Assembly (NCBI GenBank): GCA_966250865.1
Contig: CBINIT010000001.1
Location: 1 to 57,812 of the forward strand
Origin: CAYGGE01 sp966250865
GTDB taxonomy: Bacteria; Patescibacteriota; UBA1384; CAYGGE01
Length of the DNA stretch: 57,812 bases
Direction: 5' to 3'
Both the position numbers and the translations under genes were made by a program. Numbering within the stretch: the first letter of the stretch is position 1; every line of letters begins with the position of its first letter. Positions 14,821 to 23,070 of this stretch are shown here, in pieces. The notes beneath the pieces were generated by a model. It was not told where the DNA came from. It did not search any database and was given only the letters and a program-made list of their open reading frames with translations.

Positions 14821-15384
14821 CTAGGCTCCCTCCAATTTCTTAAGGAGGGTTGCGGGGTCGCAGGCGAGGAGGATACGCTGTTCTTCCAGTACGTCTGTCA
14901 GGTCATCGATGACCGACTCGTCGCAGACGATCCCGATGCGTTTTGCGCCGGACTTTCTGCACATGGCGATCAGGTCGATGAGCAGCATGGTGCCGTCTGC
15001 CGAGTAGATCGTGTCATCCGGGAGGTCCAGGGTGATGACGACCGTTTCGACTCCCTCGAGCTCGTCGAGACTGAAGAAGGTCTGAAGATCCGTGGCGGCC
15101 TGGGTGGCTTGAGCAAGCGCCTCGCTGTCGCCCTGAACACCAAGGAGGCGTACCTTCTTCTTTTTCCCGAAGTCGATCATGCTGACCCGGGTTGTCTCGT
15201 CGATCTCCAGCATAGCGATCGGTTTCGGATCCCGCTTCCTCATCCAAAAGCGGTCATGAGTACCAGCGCCATTGCCGACCGGCTTGAATTCGCGATGAGT
15301 CGCGATATCTAGCACCGCTGCTGGTATTGAGGTGGCAGCCGGTGCTCGGCGGGGAGCTTTGACCGGCAGTGTGGGGGGTGGCAA
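14821..15384 (-). CDS. Unknown protein with possible STAS-like C-terminal domain
   Basis: 187 aa from TTG 15384, preferred because the in-frame ATG at 15390 directly abuts the GGAGG site. Residues 1-45 are Pro/Ala-rich. The middle contains MLEIDETTRVSMIDFGKKKKVRLLGVQGD. The C-terminal 80 residues alternate strand and helix: VETVVITLDLPDDTIYSADG, TMLLIDLIAMCRKSGAKRIGIVCD, then a helix. That order, with a Ser before a long helix and a K-x-G-x-K-R-I strand, resembles STAS domains (anti-sigma antagonists), but the match is weak. Own promoter TTGACT-N17-TAAAAT, divergent from ligA. No kinase or sigma factor partner is nearby. Confidence 0.65.
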   Translation of the reverse strand: MPPPTLPVKAPRRAPAATSIPAAVLDIATHREFKPVGNGAGTHDRFWMRKRDPKPIAMLEIDETTRVSMIDFGKKKKVRLLGVQGDSEALAQATQAATDLQTFFSLDELEGVETVVITLDLPDDTIYSADGTMLLIDLIAMCRKSGAKRIGIVCDESVIDDLTDVLEEQRILLACDPATLLKKLEGA

Positions 15385-15438
15385 GGCCATTCCTCCGTAT
15401 TGTAGGCATGGGCGTGCATTTCACGCCAAGTGCCCAAG

Positions 15439-15467
15439 ATTTTACCCGAAAATGTTCAAAAAGTCAA
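15439..15467 (-). promoter_or_regulatory. Promoter of the 14821-15384 gene
   Basis: Minus strand TTGACT, 17-bp spacer, TAAAAT. Confidence 0.75.
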
Positions 15468-15505
15468 TCCGACCAAGGGCTTGGCGTGCTGATTCGACTG
15501 GTTTT

Positions 15506-15514
15506 TGGTATAAT
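15506..15514 (+). promoter_or_regulatory. Extended -10 promoter of ligA
   Basis: TGGTATAAT, an extended -10 (TGN plus perfect TATAAT) with no convincing -35, 35 bp before the ATG. Confidence 0.7.
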
Positions 15515-15549
15515 GCAAAGAGCAAATAATAGGTTAGAAAAGAGGACTC

Positions 15550-17712
15550 ATGACCGAACAAGTACCGAACACTATTCAAGAACGTGTGCTGAAGCTCCGC
15601 AAGGTTATTGATGATCTTCGCTATCGCTATCATGTCCTCGATGATCCGACGGTGACCGATGCCGATTACGACTCTTTGATGCGTGAGCTTGTTGACTACG
15701 AAAATCAGTATCCGGAGTTACGGACGCCTGATTCCCCGAGTCAACGGGTTGGCGGGAAGCCGCTTGAGAAATTTGGGCAAGTCATCCATCAGTACCCCAT
15801 GCTTTCGTTGACCGACGCCTTTGATGAGAGCGAGCTACGCGCGTGGGATATTCGCATGAAAAAGCTGGTACCGAACGGCGAATTTGAGTACTACGTCGAG
15901 GTAAAAGTTGACGGCCTGGCACTCTCCTTGGTTTATGAGGACGGCCTTCTCCAGACCGGCGCAACGCGTGGCGATGGGTACACGGGTGAGGATGTGACGA
16001 ATAATATTAAGACGATTCGAGCAATTCCGCTGAAGCTACGCATACCAGAACTGTCATCCTTGACCGGTGCGCAGCAACAGGATCGAGGATCCAATGACGG
16101 TCGAGATTCCCGAGCAGAAGCGCTACCGCTTTCTATCGGGAATGACAAAAAAAAGGCAGATGACGTACTGAAGGGCCGGGTTGAAATTCGGGGCGAGGTC
16201 TACATGCCCCGCAAAGCCTTTGAGCAGCTGAACAAAGAGCGAGCCGCCCAGGACTTGCCGCTGTTTGCTAATCCGCGCAATGCCTCAGCCGGTTCGATCC
16301 GCCAGCTTGATCCGCGGATTACGGCCAGTCGCCAACTCGAGTTTATTGCCTACCAGGTCATTATTGGCAAACCCGATGCTCAGACCGCATTGCCCAAGCA
16401 TCATGAAGAACACGATCTAGCGGTTGCCTTGGGCTTTGCCTCAAATCCGCACAACAAACTTGTTAAAACAATCAATGAGGTGCTCACCTATTGGCAGTCG
16501 TTTGAAAAAGAGCGGGCGAAGTTGCCATATCAGATTGATGGCATGGTAGTGGGGGTTGATGACACTCGGCTCAAGCGCGAGCTCGGGGTAGTGGGTAAGG
16601 CGCCTCGGGGGATGATTGCGCTCAAGTGGCCAGCTGAAGAAGTGACAACAGAAGTTCTCGATATTATCGTGCAAGTTGGCCGGACCGGGACGCTGACTCC
16701 CGTTGCTGTTTTGAAACCGGTAACCGTCGCTGGTACAACAGTCTCGCGTGCGACTTTACATAATCAGGACGAGATCGACCGCAAAGATATTCGCGTTGGC
16801 GATACGGTAGTCATTCGCAAAGCCGGGGACATTATTCCTGAGGTCGTGAAGATTATTGTCGACCTGCGGCCTGCCGGCGCAAAGCCATATCAAATTCCGG
16901 ATAGCTGTCCGATCTGTCATTCGCCCGTCATTCGTAAGGAAGGGGAAGCGGCTGCTCGCTGTTCTAATCCATCATGCTTTTCAGTCCAGCGGCGTCGGCT
17001 CGAGCATTTTGTGGGTAAAGCTGCGTTTGATATGGAAGGCTTAGGGCCGAAGATTCTTGATCGCTTTATTGAAGAAGGTCTGATCAAAGACTTTGCTGGT
17101 TTGTTCGATCTGAAACAGGGCGATGTTGAAGGGTTAGAGCGATTTGGCGAGAAGAGCGCGGCCAACATTATCCAAACGATTCAGTCGCATAAAAACATCA
17201 CCCTCGCAAAATTTATTTATGCGTTAGGCATCCGTAATGTTGGTATTGAGACGGCCAATGACATGGCCGACTACTTGGCCAATTCGAAAGCTACGACTGA
17301 CCTGCCTGAGACACTGCAATCGATTACCAAAGAAGAGTGGAACGGCATCCGCGATATTGGTCCAGTGGTCGCAGCGAGTATTTACGACTACTTCCAGCAA
17401 CAAGAGCACACCGATTTCATTCGAGAGCTGTTGGCTAAAGGCGTGACGATTGCCTTGCCCGAAACGCGCAAAGCCTCAAAAGAAGGCGTGACGGGGAAGA
17501 GCTTTGTCTTTACTGGTGGTTTAGCAACTATGACTCGGGACGAGGCAAAAGAAAAGGCTCGTGCGTTGGGCGCCGAGATTAGTGAATCGGTCAGTAAAAA
17601 GACTGGTTATGTTGTAGTTGGTGCTGAGCCGGGGAGTAAGTATGAAAAAGCATTGCAGCTCGGGGTGAAAGTACTCACTGAAGATGAGTTTAAGGCGCTG
17701 ATCGGCTCATAG
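15550..17712 (+). CDS. ligA: NAD-dependent DNA ligase LigA, with an in-frame repeat insertion
   Basis: 720 aa; ATG after AGAGGA. Domain Ia includes YRYHVLDDPTVTDADYD. The adenylation domain carries the active-site lysine in YVEVKVDGLALS (K119), then GATRGDGYTGEDVT, EIRGEVYMP, NPRNASAGSIRQ and QIDGMVVGVDD. An OB-fold follows, then a four-Cys zinc finger (CPIC and RCSNPSC), HhH motifs and a C-terminal BRCT domain (GKSFVFTGGL). Joins nicks in DNA using NAD+. Between IPLKLR and VEIRGEV, where relatives have a short loop, about 40 extra residues occur (about 165-207). Most of them are encoded by a 96-bp copy of the TGTCAT/ATGACA element. Exactly 32 codons are added, with no stop, so the gene should still be functional. 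Confidence 0.97.
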   Translation: MTEQVPNTIQERVLKLRKVIDDLRYRYHVLDDPTVTDADYDSLMRELVDYENQYPELRTPDSPSQRVGGKPLEKFGQVIHQYPMLSLTDAFDESELRAWDIRMKKLVPNGEFEYYVEVKVDGLALSLVYEDGLLQTGATRGDGYTGEDVTNNIKTIRAIPLKLRIPELSSLTGAQQQDRGSNDGRDSRAEALPLSIGNDKKKADDVLKGRVEIRGEVYMPRKAFEQLNKERAAQDLPLFANPRNASAGSIRQLDPRITASRQLEFIAYQVIIGKPDAQTALPKHHEEHDLAVALGFASNPHNKLVKTINEVLTYWQSFEKERAKLPYQIDGMVVGVDDTRLKRELGVVGKAPRGMIALKWPAEEVTTEVLDIIVQVGRTGTLTPVAVLKPVTVAGTTVSRATLHNQDEIDRKDIRVGDTVVIRKAGDIIPEVVKIIVDLRPAGAKPYQIPDSCPICHSPVIRKEGEAAARCSNPSCFSVQRRRLEHFVGKAAFDMEGLGPKILDRFIEEGLIKDFAGLFDLKQGDVEGLERFGEKSAANIIQTIQSHKNITLAKFIYALGIRNVGIETANDMADYLANSKATTDLPETLQSITKEEWNGIRDIGPVVAASIYDYFQQQEHTDFIRELLAKGVTIALPETRKASKEGVTGKSFVFTGGLATMTRDEAKEKARALGAEISESVSKKTGYVVVGAEPGSKYEKALQLGVKVLTEDEFKALIGS
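16052..16147. mobile_element. Palindromic element, copy 2, inside ligA
   Basis: Starts TGTCATCCTTGACCGG and ends TATCGGGAATGACA, with the stem ATTCCCGA/TCGGGAAT as in copies 1 and 3. 96 bp, a multiple of three, contributing SSLTG through SIGND to LigA. A short A run follows its right end. Confidence 0.85.
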
Positions 17713-17735
17713 CTCTCTAAAAAAATATCTTTATC

Positions 17736-17760
17736 GTACTCACTGATACGCTCTGAGTAC
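17736..17760. repeat. Small inverted repeat upstream of the PurF-like gene
   Basis: GTACTCA and TGAGTAC separated by 11 bp, in the 148-bp gap after ligA. It could be an operator or a weak hairpin. No convincing -35/-10 pair is visible in the gap. Confidence 0.35.
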
Positions 17761-17860
17761 CTATTCGTAGTATTTACTTTTTATGAATTTATGCGATGGT
17801 TTGGGTAGAGGTGAACCACCTTAGCACAGTAGGGTCCGGTTGGTGACAGGAGAGGTAACG

Positions 17861-19105
17861 ATGCCCTTTCAGGGTGCAGTATGTGCGGTCATGTCTCCGA
17901 GTAGCAGTGCGGCTGTGCAGGTCGCCCATGCGCTCTTTGCGATGCAGTATAGAGGTCCTGTTTCAGCAGGCCTCCTTGCGACAGATGGGATCACGAGTCG
18001 TCGGCGTTCGGGACCTGGCTTGGTGAGCGAAGTGCTCCGGGATCTTGAAGAGTTCACCCAGCCAGTTTCGCTAGGCGGTGTGTTCCGGGCAGTCGTTGAC
18101 CACCCATTGCAGACGGTAGGCGGAGCGTCGGTTGTTGCCTGTGGTCGTCTCAATGACCCTAGACAGCATGTTGCCGCTGCGATCACTAAGCGGATTGAAG
18201 ATGTCTACCAGGGCGATCTTGCTCTGGCAGTTCAGACGGCGCTTACCCAGGTGGGTGGTGCCTTTGCGGGTATTATCGCCACACCCACTTCCTTGATGGC
18301 CTTCCGTGATCCTATGGGCTTACAGTCCCTGGTGATTGGACGGCTAGATGATGGTGGCTGGAGCGTAGCCTCTGAAGGCTGCGCATTCACCGTTCAGCTT
18401 GCTAAAGTGGTACGCGACGTTGCTCCCGGCGAGTTGGTGATCATCGAAGGAGAGGAGATTAAGAGCTACCAGTTTGCCGTATCTCGACCCGCCGTCTGTG
18501 CCCTCCAGTACGTCTACCTAATGCGGCCAGATAGTAGCCTGGCTGGCCGTTCGGTCCACGTTGTTCGTCAGGCGACCGGCGCTGCTTTGGCCACGGAGGC
18601 TCCGGTTGCTGCTCAGGCGGTGATGCCATTCCCGGATGCGGCCATGGAAGCCGCGATCGGCTTCCATCACCAGTCGGGCGTGCCGTTCAATGAAGGGGTA
18701 GTGAAGAACCGCTACCCTGGTGTGCCGATCGAGGTACGCTACAACGTGATCAGGGAGAACGTAGCTGGCAAACGAGTCATCCTTGTCGAGGACTCGGTCG
18801 TCACGGCTGAGACCGTCGCTCAGGCGGTCAAAATGCTGAGGAGTGCCGGTGCTCTTCAAGTCCACGTTCGTGTGGCCTCGCCACCCCTACGCTGCCCCTG
18901 CCCCTACGGCAACGGTACGGGCAGCGACGTGCCTCTCGCTGCTTCGAGTCGGTCGATCGATCAGCTCCGGCAAGATATCGGGGCCGATTCGTTGGCTTTC
19001 CTCAGCCTTCCGGGGCTGGTGGAGTCGATCGGTTTGCCGCTCGACCAGCTCTGCCTCGGCTGTTTCAACGGCCAGTTTCCCGACGAGCTGGTGACCCTTA
19101 GGTAA
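17861..19105 (+). CDS. Degenerate PurF-like (amidophosphoribosyltransferase-related) protein
   Basis: 414 aa from ATG 17861, 7 bases after AGGAG. The fold is recognisable along the length. MPFQGAVCAVM gives the nucleophile Cys a seven-residue leader, AMQYRGPVSAGLLATDG corresponds to the LQHRGQESAG motif, and FRDPMGLQSLVIG follows. In the C-terminal domain GVPFNEGVVKNRY, GKRVILVEDSVVTAET, VRVASPPLRCPCPYG, IGADSLAFLSL and CLGCFNGQFPDE match PurF. Important parts are changed or missing: the RYST and HNG segments of the glutaminase domain are absent, and the PRPP loop usually read as VDDSIVRGTT is VEDSVVTAET. No other purine gene is present. Probably not a working amidotransferase. Confidence 0.8.
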   Translation: MPFQGAVCAVMSPSSSAAVQVAHALFAMQYRGPVSAGLLATDGITSRRRSGPGLVSEVLRDLEEFTQPVSLGGVFRAVVDHPLQTVGGASVVACGRLNDPRQHVAAAITKRIEDVYQGDLALAVQTALTQVGGAFAGIIATPTSLMAFRDPMGLQSLVIGRLDDGGWSVASEGCAFTVQLAKVVRDVAPGELVIIEGEEIKSYQFAVSRPAVCALQYVYLMRPDSSLAGRSVHVVRQATGAALATEAPVAAQAVMPFPDAAMEAAIGFHHQSGVPFNEGVVKNRYPGVPIEVRYNVIRENVAGKRVILVEDSVVTAETVAQAVKMLRSAGALQVHVRVASPPLRCPCPYGNGTGSDVPLAASSRSIDQLRQDIGADSLAFLSLPGLVESIGLPLDQLCLGCFNGQFPDELVTLR

Positions 19106-19127
19106 GGTCCCGCTCAAACTAGGTCTA

Positions 19128-19158
19128 GGCCAACCCGGGGACTCCCTCGGGCTTGGCC
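19128..19158 (+). terminator. Hairpin after the PurF-like gene
   Basis: GGCCAACCCG/CGGGCTTGGCC stem with one bulge, 22 bp after the stop codon; a short CTTTCTC follows. Confidence 0.65.
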
Positions 19159-19202
19159 GCCTTTCTCAGAAAATCACTCTTGGTTTCTTGAGATGAGGTT
19201 GG

Positions 19203-19232
19203 TGGACAAATCAGGTTTGGCCGTGATATAAC
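19203..19232 (+). promoter_or_regulatory. Promoter of the gatC operon
   Basis: TGGACA, 18-bp spacer, TATAAC, 53 bp before gatC. Confidence 0.65.
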
Positions 19233-19285
19233 AGGACCAAGAGGCTTCGCCTCGAAATGCACTGAATAATGATGAGAATCTTGTT

Positions 19286-19582
19286 ATGGCTAAAGCACTT
19301 ACCAAAGAAGAAGTCGCCCATGTGGCGCACCTTGCTCGGCTCGATGTAACCGAGGAAGAATTGGAAAAATATACCGGTCAGCTTTCGGCAATTTTGGACT
19401 ATGTCGATCAGTTGGCAGAGGTGAATACGGACGGTGTTGAGCCGCTGGCTCAGACTACCGGCTTGGTTAATGTCTTACAGAATGACATTGTTGCTGCCGA
19501 CACAGTAGATCGTGAGGCGTTTCTTGCTGGTGCACCGGCTGCCGAGCAACTATATGTCAAGGTTAAGGCGGTGCTCGAATGA
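19286..19582 (+). CDS. gatC: Asp/Glu-tRNA amidotransferase subunit C
   Basis: 98 aa. KEEVAHVAHLARLDVTEEELEKYTGQLSAILDYVDQL is the family signature: helical N-terminus that wraps GatA and GatB. C-terminal part has VEPLAQTTGLVNVLQNDIV. The GatCAB complex converts mischarged Glu-tRNA(Gln) and Asp-tRNA(Asn) to the correct amide. Its last codon overlaps gatA (ATGA), and gatB lies 4 kb downstream in the same direction. Ribosome-binding site is weak (GATGAGA). Confidence 0.95.
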   Translation: MAKALTKEEVAHVAHLARLDVTEEELEKYTGQLSAILDYVDQLAEVNTDGVEPLAQTTGLVNVLQNDIVAADTVDREAFLAGAPAAEQLYVKVKAVLE

Positions 19583-21045
19583 CCGATCTTTTCGGACTCA
19601 CGATTAAAGAAACTGCAGCACTACTCGCTGCCGGGAAGACCACTGCCGTTGAAGTTACCCAAGCATACCTCGATCGTATTGATGAACTTAACCCTAAACT
19701 CAATGCCTATTTGACCGTATTTCACGATACCGCATTGGAGCAAGCAAAAGCTTCAGATGAACGCCGGGCTGCCGGTAAAACACTGAGTATGCTCGATGGT
19801 ATCCCGATAGCCATCAAAGACAATTACTCAACCAAAGGCCAGCGGACAACCAATGCTTCCAAATATCTGGAAAACTACCTCCCGCTTTACGATGCAACGG
19901 CTGTTCGTAAGTTGAAAGAGGCTGGTGTGGTTATCCTCGGTAAGACGAACATGGATGACTCGGCCATGGGTTCGTCGACGGAAACCTCATCTTTTGGTAC
20001 GACTGCTAATCCATGGGACACCTCACGAGTTCCCGGCGGATCCTCCGGCGGTTCAGCCGCGGCTGTCGCTGCCGATCTTTGCGCTGGCGCACTTGGCTCT
20101 GACACTTTTGGCTCGATCCGACAGCCAGCCGGCTTTACCGGTATCGTTGGCCTCAAGCCAACTTATGGCGCGATTAGCCGGTACGGTCTTTTGGCCATGT
20201 CGAGCTCGCTCGATGTTGTTGGGCCGATGACTAAATCGGTTGAAGATGCCGAAATTATCTTTGAAGCGCTTCGTGGCCAAGATGCCTATGATGCGACGAC
20301 GCTGCCTGATTACCAGTCAGTGAGTCGCGACGTGAAGGGCATGCGAATTGGCATCCCCAAAGAGTTCTTTATTGATGGCATGGATGCTGACGTCCGAGCG
20401 CAGATTGATGCTGCAATCGACCAGCTCAAGAAGCTAGGCGCAGAGATTGTTGAAGTTAGCTTGCCTACGGTGAAATATGCTGTTCCGGCATATTATATTT
20501 TGTGTCCGGTAGAGGTTGCTTCAAATATTGCACGGTATGATGGTATTCGCTTCGGCGAGTCAGTCGAGCGAGAGCAAGGTAATCATACTCTACTGGAAGT
20601 GTATAAGCAGACGCGAGCGAAGTACTTAGGCGAAGAAGTGAGACGACGGATCATGCTCGGAACCTACGCTTCAAGCGCTGGGTATTACGATGCCTACTAC
20701 AACAAGGCTATGAAAGTCCGTGCTTTGATCAAAAAAGAGATGGACGAGGTCCTGAAAGCCGTTGACTGTCTTGTTACGCCAGTTAGTCCATCGGTTGCCT
20801 TTACCTTTGGGGCGAAGGGCGATGACCCGGTTGCCATGTACCTTGAAGATATCTTTACCGGTCCGGTTAACTTAGCTGGAGTACCTGCCTTGGTTTCGCG
20901 CGCTGGTTTTGTTGAGCGTGATGGCGCAAAGCTCCCAGTCGGGGTCCAATTCATTGGCCCAGACAAGGGAGAGGGGGTGCTCTTCGCGCTCGGTAAGGCA
21001 TATGAGGCAGCGACCAACTTTAACGAAGCAAAGCCCTCTCTTTAA
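19579..21045 (+). CDS. gatA: Asp/Glu-tRNA amidotransferase subunit A (amidase)
   Basis: 488 aa, starting inside the gatC stop (ATGA). Amidase-signature triad: K80 in GIPIAIKDNY, cis-Ser S155 in VPGGSSGGSAAAVA, and S179 in ALGSDTFGSIRQPA. The glutamine-hydrolysing subunit supplies ammonia to GatB. One oddity: the nearly invariant GSDTGGS is GSDTFGS here, with Phe177 in place of glycine next to the catalytic serine. The rest (VGLKPTYGAISRYGL, SSLDVVGPMTKSVEDA, MLGTYASSAGYYDAYY, VQFIGPDKGEG) is normal, so the enzyme is probably active. Confidence 0.96.
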   Translation: MTDLFGLTIKETAALLAAGKTTAVEVTQAYLDRIDELNPKLNAYLTVFHDTALEQAKASDERRAAGKTLSMLDGIPIAIKDNYSTKGQRTTNASKYLENYLPLYDATAVRKLKEAGVVILGKTNMDDSAMGSSTETSSFGTTANPWDTSRVPGGSSGGSAAAVAADLCAGALGSDTFGSIRQPAGFTGIVGLKPTYGAISRYGLLAMSSSLDVVGPMTKSVEDAEIIFEALRGQDAYDATTLPDYQSVSRDVKGMRIGIPKEFFIDGMDADVRAQIDAAIDQLKKLGAEIVEVSLPTVKYAVPAYYILCPVEVASNIARYDGIRFGESVEREQGNHTLLEVYKQTRAKYLGEEVRRRIMLGTYASSAGYYDAYYNKAMKVRALIKKEMDEVLKAVDCLVTPVSPSVAFTFGAKGDDPVAMYLEDIFTGPVNLAGVPALVSRAGFVERDGAKLPVGVQFIGPDKGEGVLFALGKAYEAATNFNEAKPSL

Positions 21046-21078
21046 TCTCACGCAAATCAGTCATGATGGAGGTAACAC

Positions 21079-21819
21079 ATGGGATTAAACGCTCGCAAAC
21101 GTAAAGAAAAGAAGCTCATTGAGCGATACGGCGAAGTGCCACAGCCTAAGCGCTTTCCTTGGCTTAAGGTCATTGGAGCGATTATTGCTTTAGCCGTAAT
21201 TGGCTGGCTGGGCACCTGGGGCTATAAAAAAGCGAGTCCAAAGGTTTCCGACTGGTATGCCAGCTACAATGCGAAGCGAACGGCAACCCCACAGCCTGGC
21301 ACAACAAGCAGCCCTACAAAACAATCAGATAGCAAACAAGAGGAGAAGACCGTGACTGCCACAATTAAAACAACGAAAGGCGATATCGAAATTGAACTCT
21401 TTAAGAAGGATGCCCCAAAAACCGTAGAGAACTTTGAAAAATTAGCCGAGAAAGGCTACTATGACGGCATCATCTTCCACCGCGTAATTCAGGACTTTAT
21501 GATTCAAACCGGTGACCCTACAGGTACAGGGACCGGTGGTGAAAGCGCCTTTGGTAAAGACTTTGCCGATGAAGACAACGACTACAAAATGGAACCTGGT
21601 ATGGTTGCCATGGCTAACCGCGGTCCAAACACCAACGGTTCACAATTCTTTATTGTTACGGAAAAGCGCCAGGCGCACCTTGAAGGTCGCCATACCATCT
21701 TCGGGAAAGTGACCAATGGTATGGATGTGGTGAAGGCCATTGCGGCGGTTGATGTGGATAGTAACGACAAGCCACTTCAAGACGTAAAGATGGAAAAGGT
21801 GACAGTTACTCGCAAGTAA
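21079..21819 (+). CDS. Membrane-anchored cyclophilin-type peptidyl-prolyl isomerase
   Basis: 246 aa; ATG after GGAGG. Lys/Arg-rich N-terminus, helix at about 30-50 (VIGAIIALAVIGWLGTWGY), Ser/Thr/Pro linker to residue 90, then a compact cyclophilin domain: GDIEIELFKKDAPKTVENFEKLA, YYDGIIFHRVIQDFMIQTGDP (catalytic Arg in FHR), GMVAMANRGPNTNGSQFFI and HTIFGKVTNGMDVV. Catalyses proline cis-trans isomerisation, here on the outer face of the membrane judging from the positive-inside N-terminus, so it would help fold exported proteins. It follows gatA by 33 bp and ends just before palindromic element copy 3. Confidence 0.94.
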   Translation: MGLNARKRKEKKLIERYGEVPQPKRFPWLKVIGAIIALAVIGWLGTWGYKKASPKVSDWYASYNAKRTATPQPGTTSSPTKQSDSKQEEKTVTATIKTTKGDIEIELFKKDAPKTVENFEKLAEKGYYDGIIFHRVIQDFMIQTGDPTGTGTGGESAFGKDFADEDNDYKMEPGMVAMANRGPNTNGSQFFIVTEKRQAHLEGRHTIFGKVTNGMDVVKAIAAVDVDSNDKPLQDVKMEKVTVTRK

Positions 21820-21820
21820 T

Positions 21821-21928
21821 TGTCATCCTTGACCGGAAGGCCTATGGCCGCTCCGGATCGAGGATCGGTCAATGCTGGTAGAAAACCGATTCCCGATCAG
21901 AATACTGACGCTTCTCTCGGGAATGACA
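21821..21928. mobile_element. Palindromic element, copy 3
   Basis: 108 bp from TGTCATCCTTGACCGG to TCTCGGGAATGACA; inner stems TTGACCG/CGGTCAA and ATTCCCGA/TCGGGAAT. It fills the gap between the cyclophilin stop and the ribosome-binding site of the next gene almost exactly, and could fold in the transcript. Confidence 0.85.
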
Positions 21929-21938
21929 TAAGGAAACT

Positions 21939-22625
21939 ATGCCAAATCTTAAAGCTATCCTTTTTGATTTAGACGGAACGCTGCTCGATACCTCGACATT
22001 TATTGGCGAGGCCTACGATCATGCCTTTGATCAATATGGTGTTCCTCGACGAGCTTGGGACGAGTTGTTACAGGTGGGGAGCGGTATAGGACACCTTGAA
22101 GACATCATGCGTTACTTCGCGCCTGGGATTGATCCCGTTGCCTTGGTTCAGGCATTCCGAGAGGCACAAAGCACCAGACATCACCTGATTGCGCCGTATG
22201 TTGGTGTTGTTGAGGGGCTGCCGCTGTTTCGTGAGGCAGGCTTGCAGACTGCGGTACTGACCAATCGAAGTCGACTGTCACTCGATAAGATCTACGAAGC
22301 CTTAAACTTTAGAGAAGCTGTTGATGTCTCGTATGCTGGTGATGAAGTCCCGGCCACTAAACCTAGCCCCGATGGTATTGCCTTTGTCTTGGACGAGCTG
22401 GGATTAGTCCCTGAAGAGGTCTTAATGGTTGGCGATGCCGATGCCGACATTGTTGCCGGTAAGGCTGCGGGCACCAAGACCGCTGGGGTTATGTATGGTT
22501 CGTTTGGTCAGGGCATCCATGAGTATCAGCCAGACTATGTGGTTCACGATATTCGAGATATTTTACCGCTTATTAATGGTGGCGCGCCACGCACAAAGGA
22601 GCCGGTCTATGTCGAAGCAGTATAA
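21939..22625 (+). CDS. HAD-superfamily phosphatase, phosphoglycolate phosphatase-like
   Basis: 228 aa; ATG after AAGGA, 10 bp behind the palindromic element. Motif I LFDLDGTLLDTS, motif II AVLTNRS, motif III Lys in ATKPSPDGIAFVL and motif IV VLMVGDADADIVAGKAAG are all present, with a helical cap between. The GDADADIVAGKAAGTKT ending is typical of Gph/PGP-type enzymes. Substrate not determined. The last 17 bases overlap the next gene. Confidence 0.9.
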   Translation: MPNLKAILFDLDGTLLDTSTFIGEAYDHAFDQYGVPRRAWDELLQVGSGIGHLEDIMRYFAPGIDPVALVQAFREAQSTRHHLIAPYVGVVEGLPLFREAGLQTAVLTNRSRLSLDKIYEALNFREAVDVSYAGDEVPATKPSPDGIAFVLDELGLVPEEVLMVGDADADIVAGKAAGTKTAGVMYGSFGQGIHEYQPDYVVHDIRDILPLINGGAPRTKEPVYVEAV

Positions 22626-23070
22626 AAAAGATAAAAGTCCCGATCCGATCTACCTCATTTTAGACGGGTTCTTTAAGGCAATTGTCTGGTTAATTATGCT
22701 GCCTTTTGGTGGACTGAAGCGTGGTCCCGGAAAAGATCTCCTTGAGGCCAAGCGAAAAGAATTTGTGACCCATTGGCAGAATTTTGAGACCATGCTCGGC
22801 GATGCCCACCAGCGTCGTCAGGCGATTATGCAAGCTGATATCATGCTCGATCACGCCCTGCAGCTCCATGGCCTTCCGGGAAATACCTTAGGCGAGCGAC
22901 TTAAAGCGGCAACCGACAAGCTTTCAAGAACTACCCTCGATACTGCCTGGGAAGCGCATAAGGTTAGAAACCAACTAGCGCATGAGCTCAATCGCGAACT
23001 GTCTGAGGCAGAGGCCCGTCGAGTCTTGGATCAGTTTAAAACGGTCCTTCGAACGCTAGGTGTCTTATGA
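22609..23070 (+). CDS. Unknown protein with one membrane-associated helix
   Basis: 153 aa from ATG 22609 (AAAGGAG upstream), overlapping the previous gene by 17 bases. A Lys-rich N-terminus leads into a hydrophobic segment (ILDGFFKAIVWLIMLPFGGL, residues 17-36). The rest is a charged helical domain: LLEAKRKEFVTHWQNFETML, RRQAIMQADIMLDHAL, AWEAHKVRNQLAHEL. The last words (KVRNQLAHE in a helix) recall HEPN-like domains (RxxxxH: RNQLAH), but that is a weak resemblance. Position in an overlapping chain HAD-this-NUDIX-gatB indicates co-transcription. Confidence 0.72.
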   Translation: MSKQYKKDKSPDPIYLILDGFFKAIVWLIMLPFGGLKRGPGKDLLEAKRKEFVTHWQNFETMLGDAHQRRQAIMQADIMLDHALQLHGLPGNTLGERLKAATDKLSRTTLDTAWEAHKVRNQLAHELNRELSEAEARRVLDQFKTVLRTLGVL

